Part shown: positions 35,242 to 46,725 of the stretch, in pieces | How the letters are laid out: the number at the start of each line of letters is the position of its first letter | How positions within the stretch are numbered: the stretch's first letter is position 1 | Source: Poecilobothrus nobilitatus | Taxonomy: Eukaryota > Arthropoda > Insecta > Diptera > Dolichopodidae | Length of the DNA: 64,000 bases | Assembly: GCA_947095535.1 (NCBI GenBank) | Contig: OX352772.1 | Span: 225,825,035-225,889,034, forward strand | Reading direction: 5' to 3' | Program-made: the position numbers and the translations under genes | Notes under the pieces: generated by a model | The model's database searches: none | What the model was told of the DNA's origin: nothing | The model's input: only the letters and a program-made list of their open reading frames with translations

Positions 35242-35522
35242 CGCAAAAGTAAGTGTAGAAAATAATATTTAAAATAACTAACAGGGTGACATAACTTATA
35301 AACTGTAGGTATTTATTTTTAAATTTATATTGGAAAATAATTTTTTAAAATTTTACTTTAAAGAATTAACTAAATAATTTGCGTTTTTTCGATTTCCAGA
35401 AAAAAGCCTTTGAGAACATTATGGATAAGGATTGTATTAATATCGGGTTGGCAACCGAAGGCATATGTTCCATATGTAAATTATATTTTTCGGAATCATG
35501 TTCTTCTTTAAATAACCCTTAA
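35242..35522 (+). other. Possible two-exon fragment
   Basis: ATGATGACTCGCGCAAAA (35242-35259) is followed by GTAAGTG. About 140 bp downstream, a pyrimidine-rich TTTTTTCGATTTCCAG ends at 35399. The next exon keeps phase 0 and encodes about 44 residues with ICSICKLYFSES, a C-x2-C pair, to a stop near 35521. I do not recognise the protein. Phase match and splice signals are suggestive, but by chance such a pair is not rare in AT-rich DNA. It could equally be an exon of a decayed transposon. Confidence 0.2.
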
Positions 35523-36639
35523 AGGCTGCGTTTGACACCAAATGTATTGTAAGTTTCCAGTATTTTCTCCAATTACCCTGAATGTTTATTTAAAAGAAAA
35601 CCGAAATATGGAAAGATGATTTAATTTTAAACTTTCAAAATTTAATTTTAAAAATTGAAAAAAAAAATTTAAATGGCTGAAAATAATACAAAGCTAAAAA
35701 AACCACAATATACTTTTATATGTTTTTTAATTTTCGCCCATTCAAGATCTGTTTATTCCATTATTTCTAAATTTCTTTCTCTTCCATCTAAGTCTAATGA
35801 ACTGTTTTGTTTTATAATTTTAGTTATTTTTTTTTTAATTTGTGTAATTTTTTTATTTTTTATTTAAAATAATTTGAATGAAAAATATTATTTTTGGATA
35901 TACGTATATCAATATATTTTTCATTTCTTAGCTGAAGTGGACTAGGCCTATCATTTTAAAAAAAAATTTTAAGTTAATTACCTAATTGTTTATTACAATT
36001 TTACATACATATAAAATATATTCCACATGTATATAAAATTCATGTAAATTCAGATTTTACTGAACTTATTAAATATCAATTGCATAAAAATTATGTTGCT
36101 TGCAATACTTTTTTTGCTCAGTATTGTACGAAATAAATGCTCTCTTTCAAAACTTTTAAAAAACTTTTTTAAATAAAGAAGTAATTGGAAGCAATTTTTT
36201 AAAATTAATATTTTCCTATGAAAAAATTAAATTTTTTAAAATTATTTTTTACCAAATAATGTAAAAAAGATGAAATTTTAATACCCCCTTTGGAAGAACT
36301 TACAAAAAATTAATTGTTTTTGAGTTATTTCAAAATTTGTAATAGATCCCTGTTTTTTCCCATAAGACAAATAGACCTCTATACAGCTTTTTTTCGTTCA
36401 GTGTCCAGACCTTCTAAATTATTATTAGCTATGATTGAATGGTTGAAATTGAATTGAATTTACTCACCTTTAAAAAATTAGGACTTTTACCTTTTGGTGT
36501 TTAGTTAGAACTAAGATAGAAAATGAATAAGAATTTAACTGTTTTGAAAGAATTAAATTCGTTATTTCAATTGCCTAAAATATTTCATTAGAATTAAAAC
36601 GACAAGTAACGTATAAAATTTAAAATGTTAAATTTTTTG
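35523..36639. other. AT-rich noncoding
   Basis: No gene, RNA or defined repeat is recognised; the longest open frame is T-rich and hydrophobic by composition only. Confidence 0.45.
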
Positions 36640-36960
36640 AAGTAATTCAGTTTTATTTTTTATTCGTAAAATTATTCATTTGTTCTTAAATATACGTGTA
36701 CACTTATTTTCTGTAATCCAAAAACTATATACAGATATACATATGTATGTGTACATAATGCATACATTAGAAAAGAAAATTGAATAGGCTAAAGAAATAG
36801 AAAGAAAAGAATAAAGTTCATTTTATAAGGGAAAAAACCAACTAGAAAATTTACCTAGTAGATATTTGTATTTAAATATTATGTAGGTATACCTAAATAG
36901 TATATTATATATTTATGTATACATAATACTTAAGAACAATTTGTTCTTATAGTCTTATAT
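36640..36960. repeat. Dispersed repeat Y
   Basis: Near the ends, TTGTTCTTAA (about 36680) and TTAAGAACAA (about 36930) form an inverted pair, suggesting a small MITE-like element of about 260 bp. Its left flank (CAGTTTTATTTTTTATTCG) recurs at 55483-55501. Its interior (AGAAATAGAAAGAAAAGAAT, TTTACCTAGTAGATATTTGT) recurs inverted at 58845-59030. Confidence 0.65.
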
Positions 36961-37289
36961 GCATATTTATAGTTTCGTATAGTATTTGACTTATGTTATG
37001 ATAATATTAAAACAATGAAGTGCATGTGAATTTTACATGTTGGGCTTTCGATGCATTTGAACTTTAAAAGTTTGTTTTCTTTTTGTTTTGAAAAAGTTTA
37101 GATTTTGATGCTTTTCGATTTTAAGCGTGACTGGCATGACTCGTTTAATAATAAGTGTAGTGACTAGTGACCCACATCAGATACATACATACATATAATA
37201 AATTTGAAAGATATTTTCGAAAATTTGTACCTAATTGAGGAATTATTATTTGTAAAAAAAAAATTTACTCAACAATATAAAAAACAATG

Positions 37290-39235
37290 TATATTAAAAT
37301 TCAATTAATTTTTTAACTTACTTTTTGTTTGCCAAATTCTTTAAATACTTGAATCTTTTGGTTTGTGTGTTTTTATTTATTTTTTTTTTCTGATTATAAT
37401 ATTTATGTATTTTCAAACCCATTGTTGCTACTAATCATTGCCAATTTTAGCATAAATTTTTGCAACGTTCGTGGTTTGCGGTCAAATTTTCTTGCCGTCC
37501 AAGGCCACCTTAATTTAGTAAAACCAGCAATATTAGCATTATGTGAGACCCAGGTGATTGGCCAATACGACAACTTTGTCGTTGACAATTACTCGTTTGT
37601 CTCTCATTTTGTGCCTCATATCGGGGTGGCTCTTTATGTTAGAAATTATGTCGCTTACAGCGTTCTCCACAAATATGTGTTCCAACCAAATGTTCCACTA
37701 CATTTGGATAAAAATTATTGTTGCTCGATACGTCATTCATTTATGTTACTTATACAGGTCTCCAAACTCTAGTGAACTGCAGTCTATATCGGGGATTGAA
37801 AATCTCACCAAACAGATTAATGCAATTTTGAAATTAAATCCAGAATCTGAAATTGTTGTGGCTGGTGATTTCAATATCCATAATAGAAACTGGTTCCACT
37901 ACTGCAATGACAATTCCTCCAGTCAAAACTTAATTGAGAAATAAGTTGAGCTTTTCGCTTCATTATTCCATCTTACTCAACTTGTTCAAAATCCCACTAG
38001 AATTCCCAACCGTGTAGACCAGGTTGGTCATCTCCTTTTTGGTCATCTCCATTCGTTTCCTGGTCGATGGCTATTCTTCAGACCAATTCAAAATTAATAC
38101 TGGTGTCCCACAAGGATCTGCTCTCTCCCCGACACTTTTCCTAATATTTATTAACGATCTTTTAAGTATAACCTCTTATCCAATCCATAGTTTTGCAGGC
38201 GACAGCTTCTTATGAAGACAACGACAGTAAATATTCTGTTTCGTTTGAGCTAAATTCTGCGACTTGGACAAAATTTCTAATTGCGGCAAAATCAACAGAG
38301 TCGATTTTAACTCTAAGAAAACTCAGTGCTGTTTAGTCTCTCGGAAAGAAAACACTTCAATCTCAACTTTAACTTTTCAAAAGGAAGTTTTGCAACATGC
38401 GGATGAGCTCAACATCTTGGGTATGGAGCTAAAAAAAAAATTAAGTTGATGCAATCATATTTTTGGTATAGCTAAAGATCCAGCTAGGTGTATGGGTTTC
38501 CTGTATCGTTGTAAAGCCTTCTTTTCATATTCTGAGCTACTCAATATCTATAAAACTTATATAAGACCAAAGAAGGAGTACAATGCACATATTTGGGCAG
38601 GAGCCTCCAAAACGGCATTGGGATTTCTCGATAAACTGCAAAATACATCAATTCGTCTAATAAACGATGCCAATGTCACCTCTACGCTCGGTACACTCGG
38701 TCTCCGGCGCCTAACAAGAACACTTACCCTGTTTTATAGATACCTTATACGGTTGGGTTCTTGTCCTAACTAACGAAATTAAAAGTTTGATGCCTCCTCT
38801 GAAAGCATTCCAAAGAGAAACAAGGAGAGCCTCTGGTGCCCATCGCTATGTAGTTCAAATTCACAAATGGCGTAATTCGGCTTTTAGAAATTTGTTTGTA
38901 GTACGAACATGGCGAATGTGGAACCATCTTCCACCTCATGTGTTCCCCAGAATTGGTGATGATTACATTTACAACGTGCAAAGATTCAAGGTGAATATTA
39001 ACAATTTTGTTCACAATATGCCTGCCAATTAGGAATCTATTTTCATTACTTAACTCAACTTCCTCTGACCTGGCAGTAGAGCAGTACTAAAGGTCGTACA
39101 ACCTATTGTTTGGTCAAAAAAGGGAGGTGGTATTTAGTAGGTTAAAGTCCCACACACTCATAGAGGAATCGTGCTCGTTTTCACTCCTCTATAGTGTCGT
39201 TTGATGGTTTCCATATATATTCGCAGAAAAAAAAA
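37290..39235 (+). pseudogene. Jockey/CR1-like LINE, copy B
   Basis: Starts with a 5' leader shared with copy C, then an endonuclease (NFCNVRGLRSNFLAVQGHLN near 37453, CETQVIGQYDN near 37540, VAGDFNIHNRNWFHY near 37860). A large deletion joins this to late RT (TGVPQGSALSPTLFLIFIND near 38100). The catalytic motif reads FAGDS where copy C has FADDS. The thumb (IYKTYIRPKKEYNAHIWAG near 38548) and a C-terminus with VVRTWRMWNHLPPHVFP near 38901 follow. The 3' noncoding end with GGGACTTTAACC-type sequence (inverse sense) ends in an A-run near 39220. The internal deletion and several frameshifts make it dead. Confidence 0.85.
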
Positions 39236-39951
39236 ATTATACTATTATAATGAAATACTAAAATAGGAAATATCTTATTTTATATTAAAATAAATTAAAA
39301 TGTAGTATAAAAATATGTAACAATAAATTTAATGAAAACGAAAAAAAACAATGAAAGTTACTTCTTCACGCCCTTTATCTAACCCTTTTAAAATATTAAT
39401 ATTATACCAGAAATTATACATGACAGCTTTGGAAAGAAAATTTTGTTACTTATTGTTGAAAAGCTATTAAGAACCTTATAAAGCCTACTTGAATTAAGTG
39501 AACTTAATTCTAAAATTTTCAAAATAACGTGTCTTTGGCAAACTTATTTTCTCGTCATGTTTAACTTACTGTAAATTCGAGGTAAATCGGATATGAATAC
39601 TAATCGAAACCTAATTCAACAAAAAAAAATTCTTTACCGAGATAAAGTATTTCTAGATTTTAAAAATCCAAGTTTTTTTTTAAGATTTTGTATTATATTT
39701 TTTTTTCAAGATTTTTCTTCCAAGTTTTAGGCTTCAAATCGTTTAGAAAATGTGAATAGGCGTTTTGAAAAATATGCAAAAAAGCATTCTAATAACATTA
39801 AGTAATTTAATATAATAATTTAAGTTAATATAAATAAAAATAAATATTTAATACAAATCGTCTCTGATATAAGTAGGCTCCCGACACTCTGTCGGGAAAA
39901 AATCATGCCATATCGCACCACCCACTGACCTACATTTTGATTGATGGCTTT
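39236..39951. other. AT-rich noncoding
   Basis: Only a small perfect hairpin, CCCGACA-CTC-TGTCGGG near 39881-39897, stands out. No gene is seen. Confidence 0.4.
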
Positions 39952-40320
39952 AATGTAGGTTATTCTTCGTTAGTAGGAAAAAAACTAGTTTTGATTGTTT
40001 TGATTTGGGTTACATTGCAAGATAGGTAGAAAGTGTCGGTTACTAACTTATAAGTTGCAAATGGTTGTATAGTAGGAAGTGAAGGTTTTTGATGTTTTGG
40101 AAGTTGTCAGGTAAGGTTAATGAACTGAACAATGTGGTTTTATGTAGGATATTCTTGGTTATTAGTTTAAACACTTGTTTTCATTGTTTTGGTTTAGGTT
40201 TCAAGTTAGGTTATAAGTGTAGGTTGGTTAACTTATAAGTTCCAAGTGGTTGTATAGTAGGAAGTCAAGGTTACTGGTACTGTGTAGGTTGTCAGGCGGG
40301 GTTAATGAACTGAACAAGTT
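39952..40320. repeat. Two-copy tandem repeat, about 185-189 bp
   Basis: Unit 1 (39952-40135) and unit 2 (40136-40320) share ATTCTT.GTTA.TAG, AACTTATAAGTT.CAA.TGG, TGTATAGTAGGAAGT and GGTTAATGAACTGAACAA. The copies are visibly diverged. Further right, 40400-40560 and 40750-40880 share ATTGCGCAAATTC and AAAAACTTGATTTTATTATTG, a second direct pair. Confidence 0.75.
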
Positions 40321-40554
40321 TAAGATATTTGGAATTTTCAATAAGTTCATTGGTACTTTGTAATAGGGTATCATACAAATAGAAAGAAGAATTTTTCCTG
40401 TCAAATCAAGTTTGTTTTTATTGCGCAAATTCATATGCTTAATAAAATATATGTTCATAGGTAAAAGGATATAAAAGATTGAAAAAAAAAACTTGATTTT
40501 ATTATTGGATAAATATATAGAAACTTATGAATATTAAGATGAAAAATAATAAAA

Positions 40555-40615
40555 AATAAAAACGGAAACGAACACGAAAACAAAAACGAAAATGCAAACG
40601 CAAACAAGAAGTACA
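40555..40615. repeat. AAACGA-type microsatellite
   Basis: An imperfect hexamer run such as AACGGAAACGAACACGAAAA followed by CAAAAACGAAAATGCAAACG. Confidence 0.6.
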
Positions 40616-40937
40616 AAGTGTAGTTCATTTTTAGTTTTCTTTTGTTAAAAGAATATCATAATATTTAATCTGTTAAAAGTTGTTATTATAATTATAAAGT
40701 TGCAAAAATAAAAAATATTATACAAATAGTAAAAAAATAATTTTTTTTTTTCATTGCGCAAATTCGTAGGCTTAAGAATACATATATAAATAAAAAGAAA
40801 CGAGAAAAAAAAACTTGATTTTATTATTGCATAAAATATTTATAGATACTTTATAGTATCAAGATGTAAAATAATAAAAAGAAAAAACTAAAATTTGTTG
40901 TAGGTATTACATAAGACCTACATAGATGTATATAAAA

Positions 40938-42962
40938 CAAGTAAATGTAACAGTAAGTCGATGCAACCGACTTATTAATACCCTACACCTGAATAATTCG
41001 AATTAAATTAAAAATCCATAAGTTTTTTTGGCAGCTGCTTGAACTTCTTCCCTTTTCTGTCTTATTCAACTCGAATTTCAGGAACGTAAAAGAGGTATCC
41101 TCTTGGGATATGCTTGATACCTTTGTAAAAAATTTTAAGCTTCTATCTTTATTAATTTCGAAGATTGTTAGTCCTTCGGAGGTGTGTGTCAGGTACCCGA
41201 ATTGCCACTCCAATTCATCGAATCCATCTCAGGAACATAAAGAAAACATGCCAGAACACCATTGTACTAAATTTAAAGGTTCTACTTTTGTTGGTTTTGG
41301 AGATATGCTCGTTGCTCTTGTGCTCGTACGGAAGTATCCAAAATACGAACCCATGGTTCAAATTCTTTCAAATGTCAGTTTCCAATTTTACAGAAAAGGA
41401 AACATAACAGAACACTTTTGTACTCAAAATAAAAGTTCTATCTTTGTTGGTTGTGGCGATATACTCGTTTGCTCTGGGGCTCGTTCGGAAGCTTCGAAGA
41501 TTTGAACCCATGGACCAAATTCTCACAAACTTCAGAAACATAAATCAAACTTGAAGGAACACAATTCTGCCTAATTTAAAGGTTATATCTTTGTTGCTTT
41601 TGGAGATAATATCATTTGCTCTGAGGCTCGTTCGGAAGCTTCCAAAATCCGAACCCAATTACCAAATCCTCTCAAATTTCAGAGACCTAAATCAAACATG
41701 AAAGAACACCATTCTGCCAAATTTAAAGGTTATATCTTAGTTGGTTTTGGAAATAATCTCATTTGCTTTGGTGGTCGTTCGGAAGCTTCCAAAATCCAAA
41801 CCCATGGATAAAATCCTCTTAAATTTCAGAGACATAAATCGAACGGGAAGGAACATCATTGTAAAAAATTTAAAGGTTCTATCTTTGTTGGTTTTGGAGA
41901 TAATCTCGTTTGCTCTGGAGCTCGTTCGGAAGCTTCCAATATACGAATCCATGGTTTAAATTCTTTCAAATATCAGTTTCCAATTTTATATAAAAGGAAA
42001 CGTAACAGCACACTCTTGTACTAAAAATAAAGGTTCTATCTTTGTTGGTTGTGGAGATATACTCGTTTGCTCTGGGACTCGTTCGGAAGCTTCCAAAATC
42101 CGAATCCATGGACCAAATCCTCTCAAATTTCAGAGACCTAAATCAAACATGAAAGAACACCATTCTGCCAAATTTAAAGGTTATATCTTTGTTGTTTTTG
42201 GAGATAATCTGATTTGCTCTGGGGCACGTTCGGAAGCTTCCAAAATCCAAACCCAAGGACCATATCCTCTTAAATTTCAGAGACATAAATCAAACAGAAA
42301 GGAACATCATTGTAAAAAATTTAAAGGTTCTATCTTTGTTGGTTTTGGAGATAATCTCGTTTGCTCTAGGGCTCGTTCGGAAGCTTCCAATATACGAATT
42401 CATGGTTCAAAATCTTTCAAATGTCAGTTTCCAATTTTATAGAAAAGGAAACGTAACAGCACACTCTTGTACTAAAAATAAAGGTTCTATCTTTGTTGGT
42501 TGTGGAGATATACTCGTTTACTCTGGGGCTCGTTCGGAAGCTTCCAAAATCAAAACCCATGTACCAAATCCTCTTAAATTTCAGAGACATAAATCGAACG
42601 GGAAGGAACATCATTGTACAAAATTTAAAGGTTCTATCTTTGTTGGTTTTGGATATAATCTTGTTTTCTCCGGAATCATTCGGAAGCTTCCAGAATCCGA
42701 ACCCATGGACCGATTTTGTCCAGATTCGAACTTAGCCTCCCTCTCGTAATTAGTAATCTACTATATAAATTTCATCAAGATAGCTTAATTAGTTTTTAAG
42801 TTACGTTGCAAACGGACGAACGAACGGACATCGTTAAATCGACTCAGGAGGTGATCCTGATTATATACACATGTCCATATCTAACTCGCTTCCTTTTGGT
42901 GGTGACAAACATCATACCAAAGTTAATATACCCTGTACTTTAGGTGTAGGGTATAATAAGTG
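40938..42962 (+). mobile_element. Family 1 tandem-repeat element, complete copy
   Basis: The 5' end has a 7-bp hairpin (TAAGTCG 40954-40960, CGACTTA 40968-40974) followed by ATACCCTACACCT (40978-40990). The 3' end AGGTGTAGGGTAT (42942-42954) is its exact reverse complement over 13 bases. It also pairs locally with ATACCCTGTAC (42928-42938) to form an 11-bp terminal stem-loop. Between lie ten 147/157-bp units and a unique segment with ACGGACGAACGAACGGACAT. The layout resembles nonautonomous Helentron (DINE-1/HINE) elements; this is inferred from structure alone. Confidence 0.8.
41278..42745 (+). repeat. 147/157-bp tandem array, ten units
   Basis: Units begin with GGTTCTATCTTTGTTGG or a close variant at 41278, 41434, 41581, 41728, 41875, 42032, 42179, 42326, 42483 and 42630. 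The steps are 156, 147, 147, 147, 157, 147, 147, 157 and 147. The longer step precedes the variant with TACTAAAAATAAAGGTTC and GTTGTGGAGATATACTCG, so there are two unit types in a higher-order pattern. Because 147 is 49 codons, open frames run through several units, but I see no sign of a real protein. Confidence 0.92.
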
Positions 42963-43751
42963 CATATGAACTTTAAAAATATTTTGCATTCTTTTAATTT
43001 CTGTTTACCTGGTGTAAAATAAATTGTAAAAATTAGTTTGACTCTTTCAAACAATTTAAAATCTTATGAATGCAAATGCTAAAAAAAATGAAAATAAGAA
43101 CAAAAAGAAAAGAAAAAAGTTATCGAATAAGTGCATCTGTTATGTAAGATTGCTTTTTTCTGTTCAATAAGAACCTTGGAAAAACAACCAGAAATCTTCG
43201 ATTTATTTGTTGTTATTATTGTTGTATTGCATACTGGAAGGAATGAAAAAAAGAAATCAAAGAGAGATAAGAGATAAGTTAATTGCTTTTGGTTTCTGTA
43301 TATGAATAATAAAAAGAAATTTATTTATATGTATAAATTTGTTATTTTTTTGGTATTGATGTGATGACCTGAAATTTTAAAAAGGAAAGTTTTTATTTTC
43401 TCTGAAATTTAAATCGCCATATTTTCCCTTCTAATCCCAATCTGAAAAGCAAATTAAGAACAAACATTTTTATTTAAATTATTTTTTAATTAATTTTAAG
43501 CAAAATGTAACATAATTTATTAAAATATCTTTTTCATACAGCGGTGCTTTACAAATTTCTATATTTCATTTTTAGACGGGATTATAGGAGTGCATTACAC
43601 TTAGGGAAATATAATTGATTAAAGTGCATTCCAATTACATTGTTGCAGAGTATTTTTCGATTTTTTTTATTTTAAGTCGGGTTTAGAATGTTTAAAAATG
43701 TTAAAAAATATCTAAATACAACAGTACTTGATTTAATTTTTAACCGAAACA
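42963..43751. other. AT-rich spacer, possible Polinton end
   Basis: No gene. If the Polinton had a terminal inverted repeat on this side it should lie here, but I could not match it to the right flank. Confidence 0.4.
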
Positions 43752-46710
43752 ATGTCCAAAAAACTAATCCTCCGAAAGTTTTTGAATTCTGCAGAGAATA
43801 TAACGCGTTACAATATTGAAAGCGACTGTACAGAAGTCGTTAAAAGATTTAACGTACGTGGAGATAAAATCTATTATAAGACCAGTACCAAATAATGTGG
43901 AACCCACCAGCTGGATCAAATAGGTAGTTTATGAAGTTATAAAGTATATAACAAGTGATGTAAGTTCTATAGACGAAATAGAATTGACTTTCTGTGGAGA
44001 AACTTTTCAGGAACGTGGCCCTACATACCTGAGTTTTAAAATAGCCAGCGAATTAAAATTTCAGGATATTTGGATGTAATATCAAAAGTGTTTCAAAGCA
44101 ATTCCGAAAATAAAATATAAATATTTTTTTTACATATTTACACTATACAATGCATTTAACTTTTCCAAATATGTATTTAACTTTTTTCTTTTCTGTTTAT
44201 AGGATTAAGTACCGACACCTTCTGTATAATAGCTACACAAGTTAATTACCAGCTGAATTAGGTAGATCAAAAACAAAATTTATCAACTACGATGATGAAT
44301 TCCTACGAAAAACAGCTATCATCCGCATAAAAAAAAAAAGACAACCTATGTCTTCCGCGTGCATTAGTTGTTGCGATAGCCAAATTGGAATAAGCGATAC
44401 AGCAAAACTTCAAACTTTAATGGCATTATATTTAGTAAATAAATCTGGACTTTCAGTTCCACCTGACGGTTGTGGCATAAAAGAGTTGCAGCAATTTCAA
44501 ACTTTTTTACACAAACATGTTGTGTACAAATATGGAGAAGAAAGTAATTTTTAAAGGAAATAATATAAGGGAAATAATAAGGGAAAAGCATCAATTTGCT
44601 TTATTGCGATCACCATGAAATGTAATAATTTCCCTTACAGCTTTCTTTTCTGCTAGCTATTATTGTGAAGATTATCATGTTCCGTACTACAAAAACAATG
44701 AACATAGATGTTCAAAGAACTGTCCATGCTGTCAAAAGTCACCCCAGTGTCCTAAAAATACAAAAGATATTTTATGTAAAGAATGTCGCACAATCGCACA
44801 TTTCGAGTTCAAAAATGTTTAGACAATCACAAGATATCAACATTAACAAAATTAAGAATCTGTGAGGAAATTCTAAAATGTAAAAGCTGTTTCAAAGTAT
44901 ATAAATCGAACAGGAATCATACATGCGGAGAATTTTATTGTAACATTTGTAGTGAGCATGTCATGCAAGATCATCAATGTTTTATGCAAAAAGCAAAAAA
45001 CCTATCAGAAAATTTTAAAAAAGACTATATTTTCGTATTTTACAATTTAGAAACTAGGCAAGAAGATAATTCATTATCAAAAACAAAGCAACACATTCCA
45101 AATTTATGTATTCTACAACAAAGATGTGATAATTGTATGGATCAAGAATCTTTATATTATTGTAGAAATTCTGGGTTTAGACAAACAAGTGTTGAAAAAG
45201 AAAATATAATATCTACATTCATGGAATATTTAATTAAATTAAGAACCCAATAAAAAGAGGTTATTATGATTGCTCATAATAGACAAGCGTTTGACCATCA
45301 GTTTGTTTTAAATTATATTCTTACTAAAACTGTTTATCAACCAAAATTAATTATGAGAGGAACCAAAATCACCCTTATGTTACTAGATATTATAAAATTC
45401 GTAGACTCGCTTAAGTATTTTCCAACGGCCCTTAGTAAGTTACCGAAAGCTTTTAATTTACCAGCCAAGTTAAAAACAGGTTACTTTCATCATCTATTTA
45501 ATAAACTGGAAAATTAAAAGTGGAAGATGTGGGAGATATAAGAATGCGAATTCCGTGAGGAACTAAGAAAAAATATAAACATGAAATACTTGCGAAATTA
45601 CCTACTATTGAACACAGCTCCATTAAATCCTCGAGATGCATTTTACGGGGGTACGACTGGAAATGTTTACAATAAGAATATTGTTATCATACTGACACAG
45701 AAAGATCATTAATATGTATTTGGTGATCGATTAAGTAGTAAAAGCTATTGAAAAGAGCTACGAACTTCTAAATATTTATGAAGTTTGAGAATATAAAACA
45801 GTAAAATATGATAAAATTAATTCAATTCATGGACTATTTACAACGATGATGAATAAATTTATAAAAATTAAACAAAAAGCTTCCGGCTGGCCTAATATGT
45901 GTCAATCTGAAAAACAAAATTATTTAGAAAACTTTTTAAACGTAGAGGAAATTAAGTTAGAATATGAAAAAATTTATAATAACCCTGGCTTAAGATCATT
46001 TGCGAAATTAATTTTAAATTAATTTTGGGTAGGTCAGCGAGAAAACCAACAACAAACAATGATTGTAAATCAACCTTTTGAATTGTATAAGCTGTTATCA
46101 AATCCCTCTATAGAGGTGTGTTCAATATTGCCAATAAATGAGGAAAACATAATAGTTAGTTGGCAATACAAAGATGAAGCAGCAACTTTTTTAACAACCA
46201 TCAATGTGTGTATTGCAGCATATACAACAACACAAGCACGACTTAAACTGAATAGTTATTTAGAGTAACTTAATGATAGAGTATTATGTTATAACACAGA
46301 TTCTGTCATATGTATAAGCAAAGCATGATAAAAAGATCCATCAGTAGGAGAATACATAGGTGATATGACTGATGAATTAGAATGTTATGGTTCTGGCAGT
46401 TATATTACAGAATTTGTTAGTGGTGGACGGAAAAATTATGCATATAAACTACATTGTACAAAAGATAATTCCGAAAAAGTACTATGCAAAGTCAAAGGTA
46501 TTTCTTTAAATTATACTGCTACAAAACAAGTCAATTTTGATAGTAGTGTTGAATGCTGTGTTGAATTTTCAGGATACAACACATATTTTGTAATTTCGAA
46601 TAATAATTAAAGGATCAAAAATCATGAGGTGGTTACAACTCCAGAAACTAAGCGATATCAACCAAGATCAGAAAAGCGTCGAATATTAGAAGATCACAGT
46701 TCTTTCCCAT
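43752..46710 (+). pseudogene. Polinton protein-primed DNA polymerase B
   Basis: In order: N-terminal region (IESDCTEVVKRFNVRG near 43820), a Cys/His zinc-ribbon region (44655-44800) with CPCCQKSPQCPKNTKDILC, and an exonuclease domain (YNLETRQEDN near 45040, MIAHNRQAFDHQFVLNYIL near 45266, FVDSLKYFPTALSKLPKAFN near 45401). The palm/thumb includes FTTMMNKFIKIKQKASGWPN near 45840 and LRSFAKLILN near 45991. The YxDTDS metal-binding motif reads CYNTDSV near 46291: the first catalytic aspartate is asparagine. The C-terminus includes ITEFVSGGRKNYAYKL near 46405 and KRRILEDHSSFPF near 46675, where the LINE insertion cuts it. It replicates the element in intact relatives; here at least six frameshifts/stops and missing palm segments make it inactive. 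Confidence 0.92.
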
Positions 46711-46725
46711 TTTTTTTCTTTCTTT

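Noticed and set aside
35673..35867. Membrane protein-like open frame
   Set aside because: Hydrophobicity comes from T-rich codons in AT-rich DNA; there is no homology, start context or neighbour support.
41278..42745. CRISPR-like array of regular repeats
   Set aside because: Units are 147/157 bp with no short repeats separated by unique spacers, and the sequence is eukaryotic.
42149..42749. Open frames with a repeating KFKGSIFVGFGDN peptide
   Set aside because: They follow from a 147-bp (49-codon) tandem unit; neighbouring 157-bp units break the frame and both strands are open, so there is no sign of a real protein.
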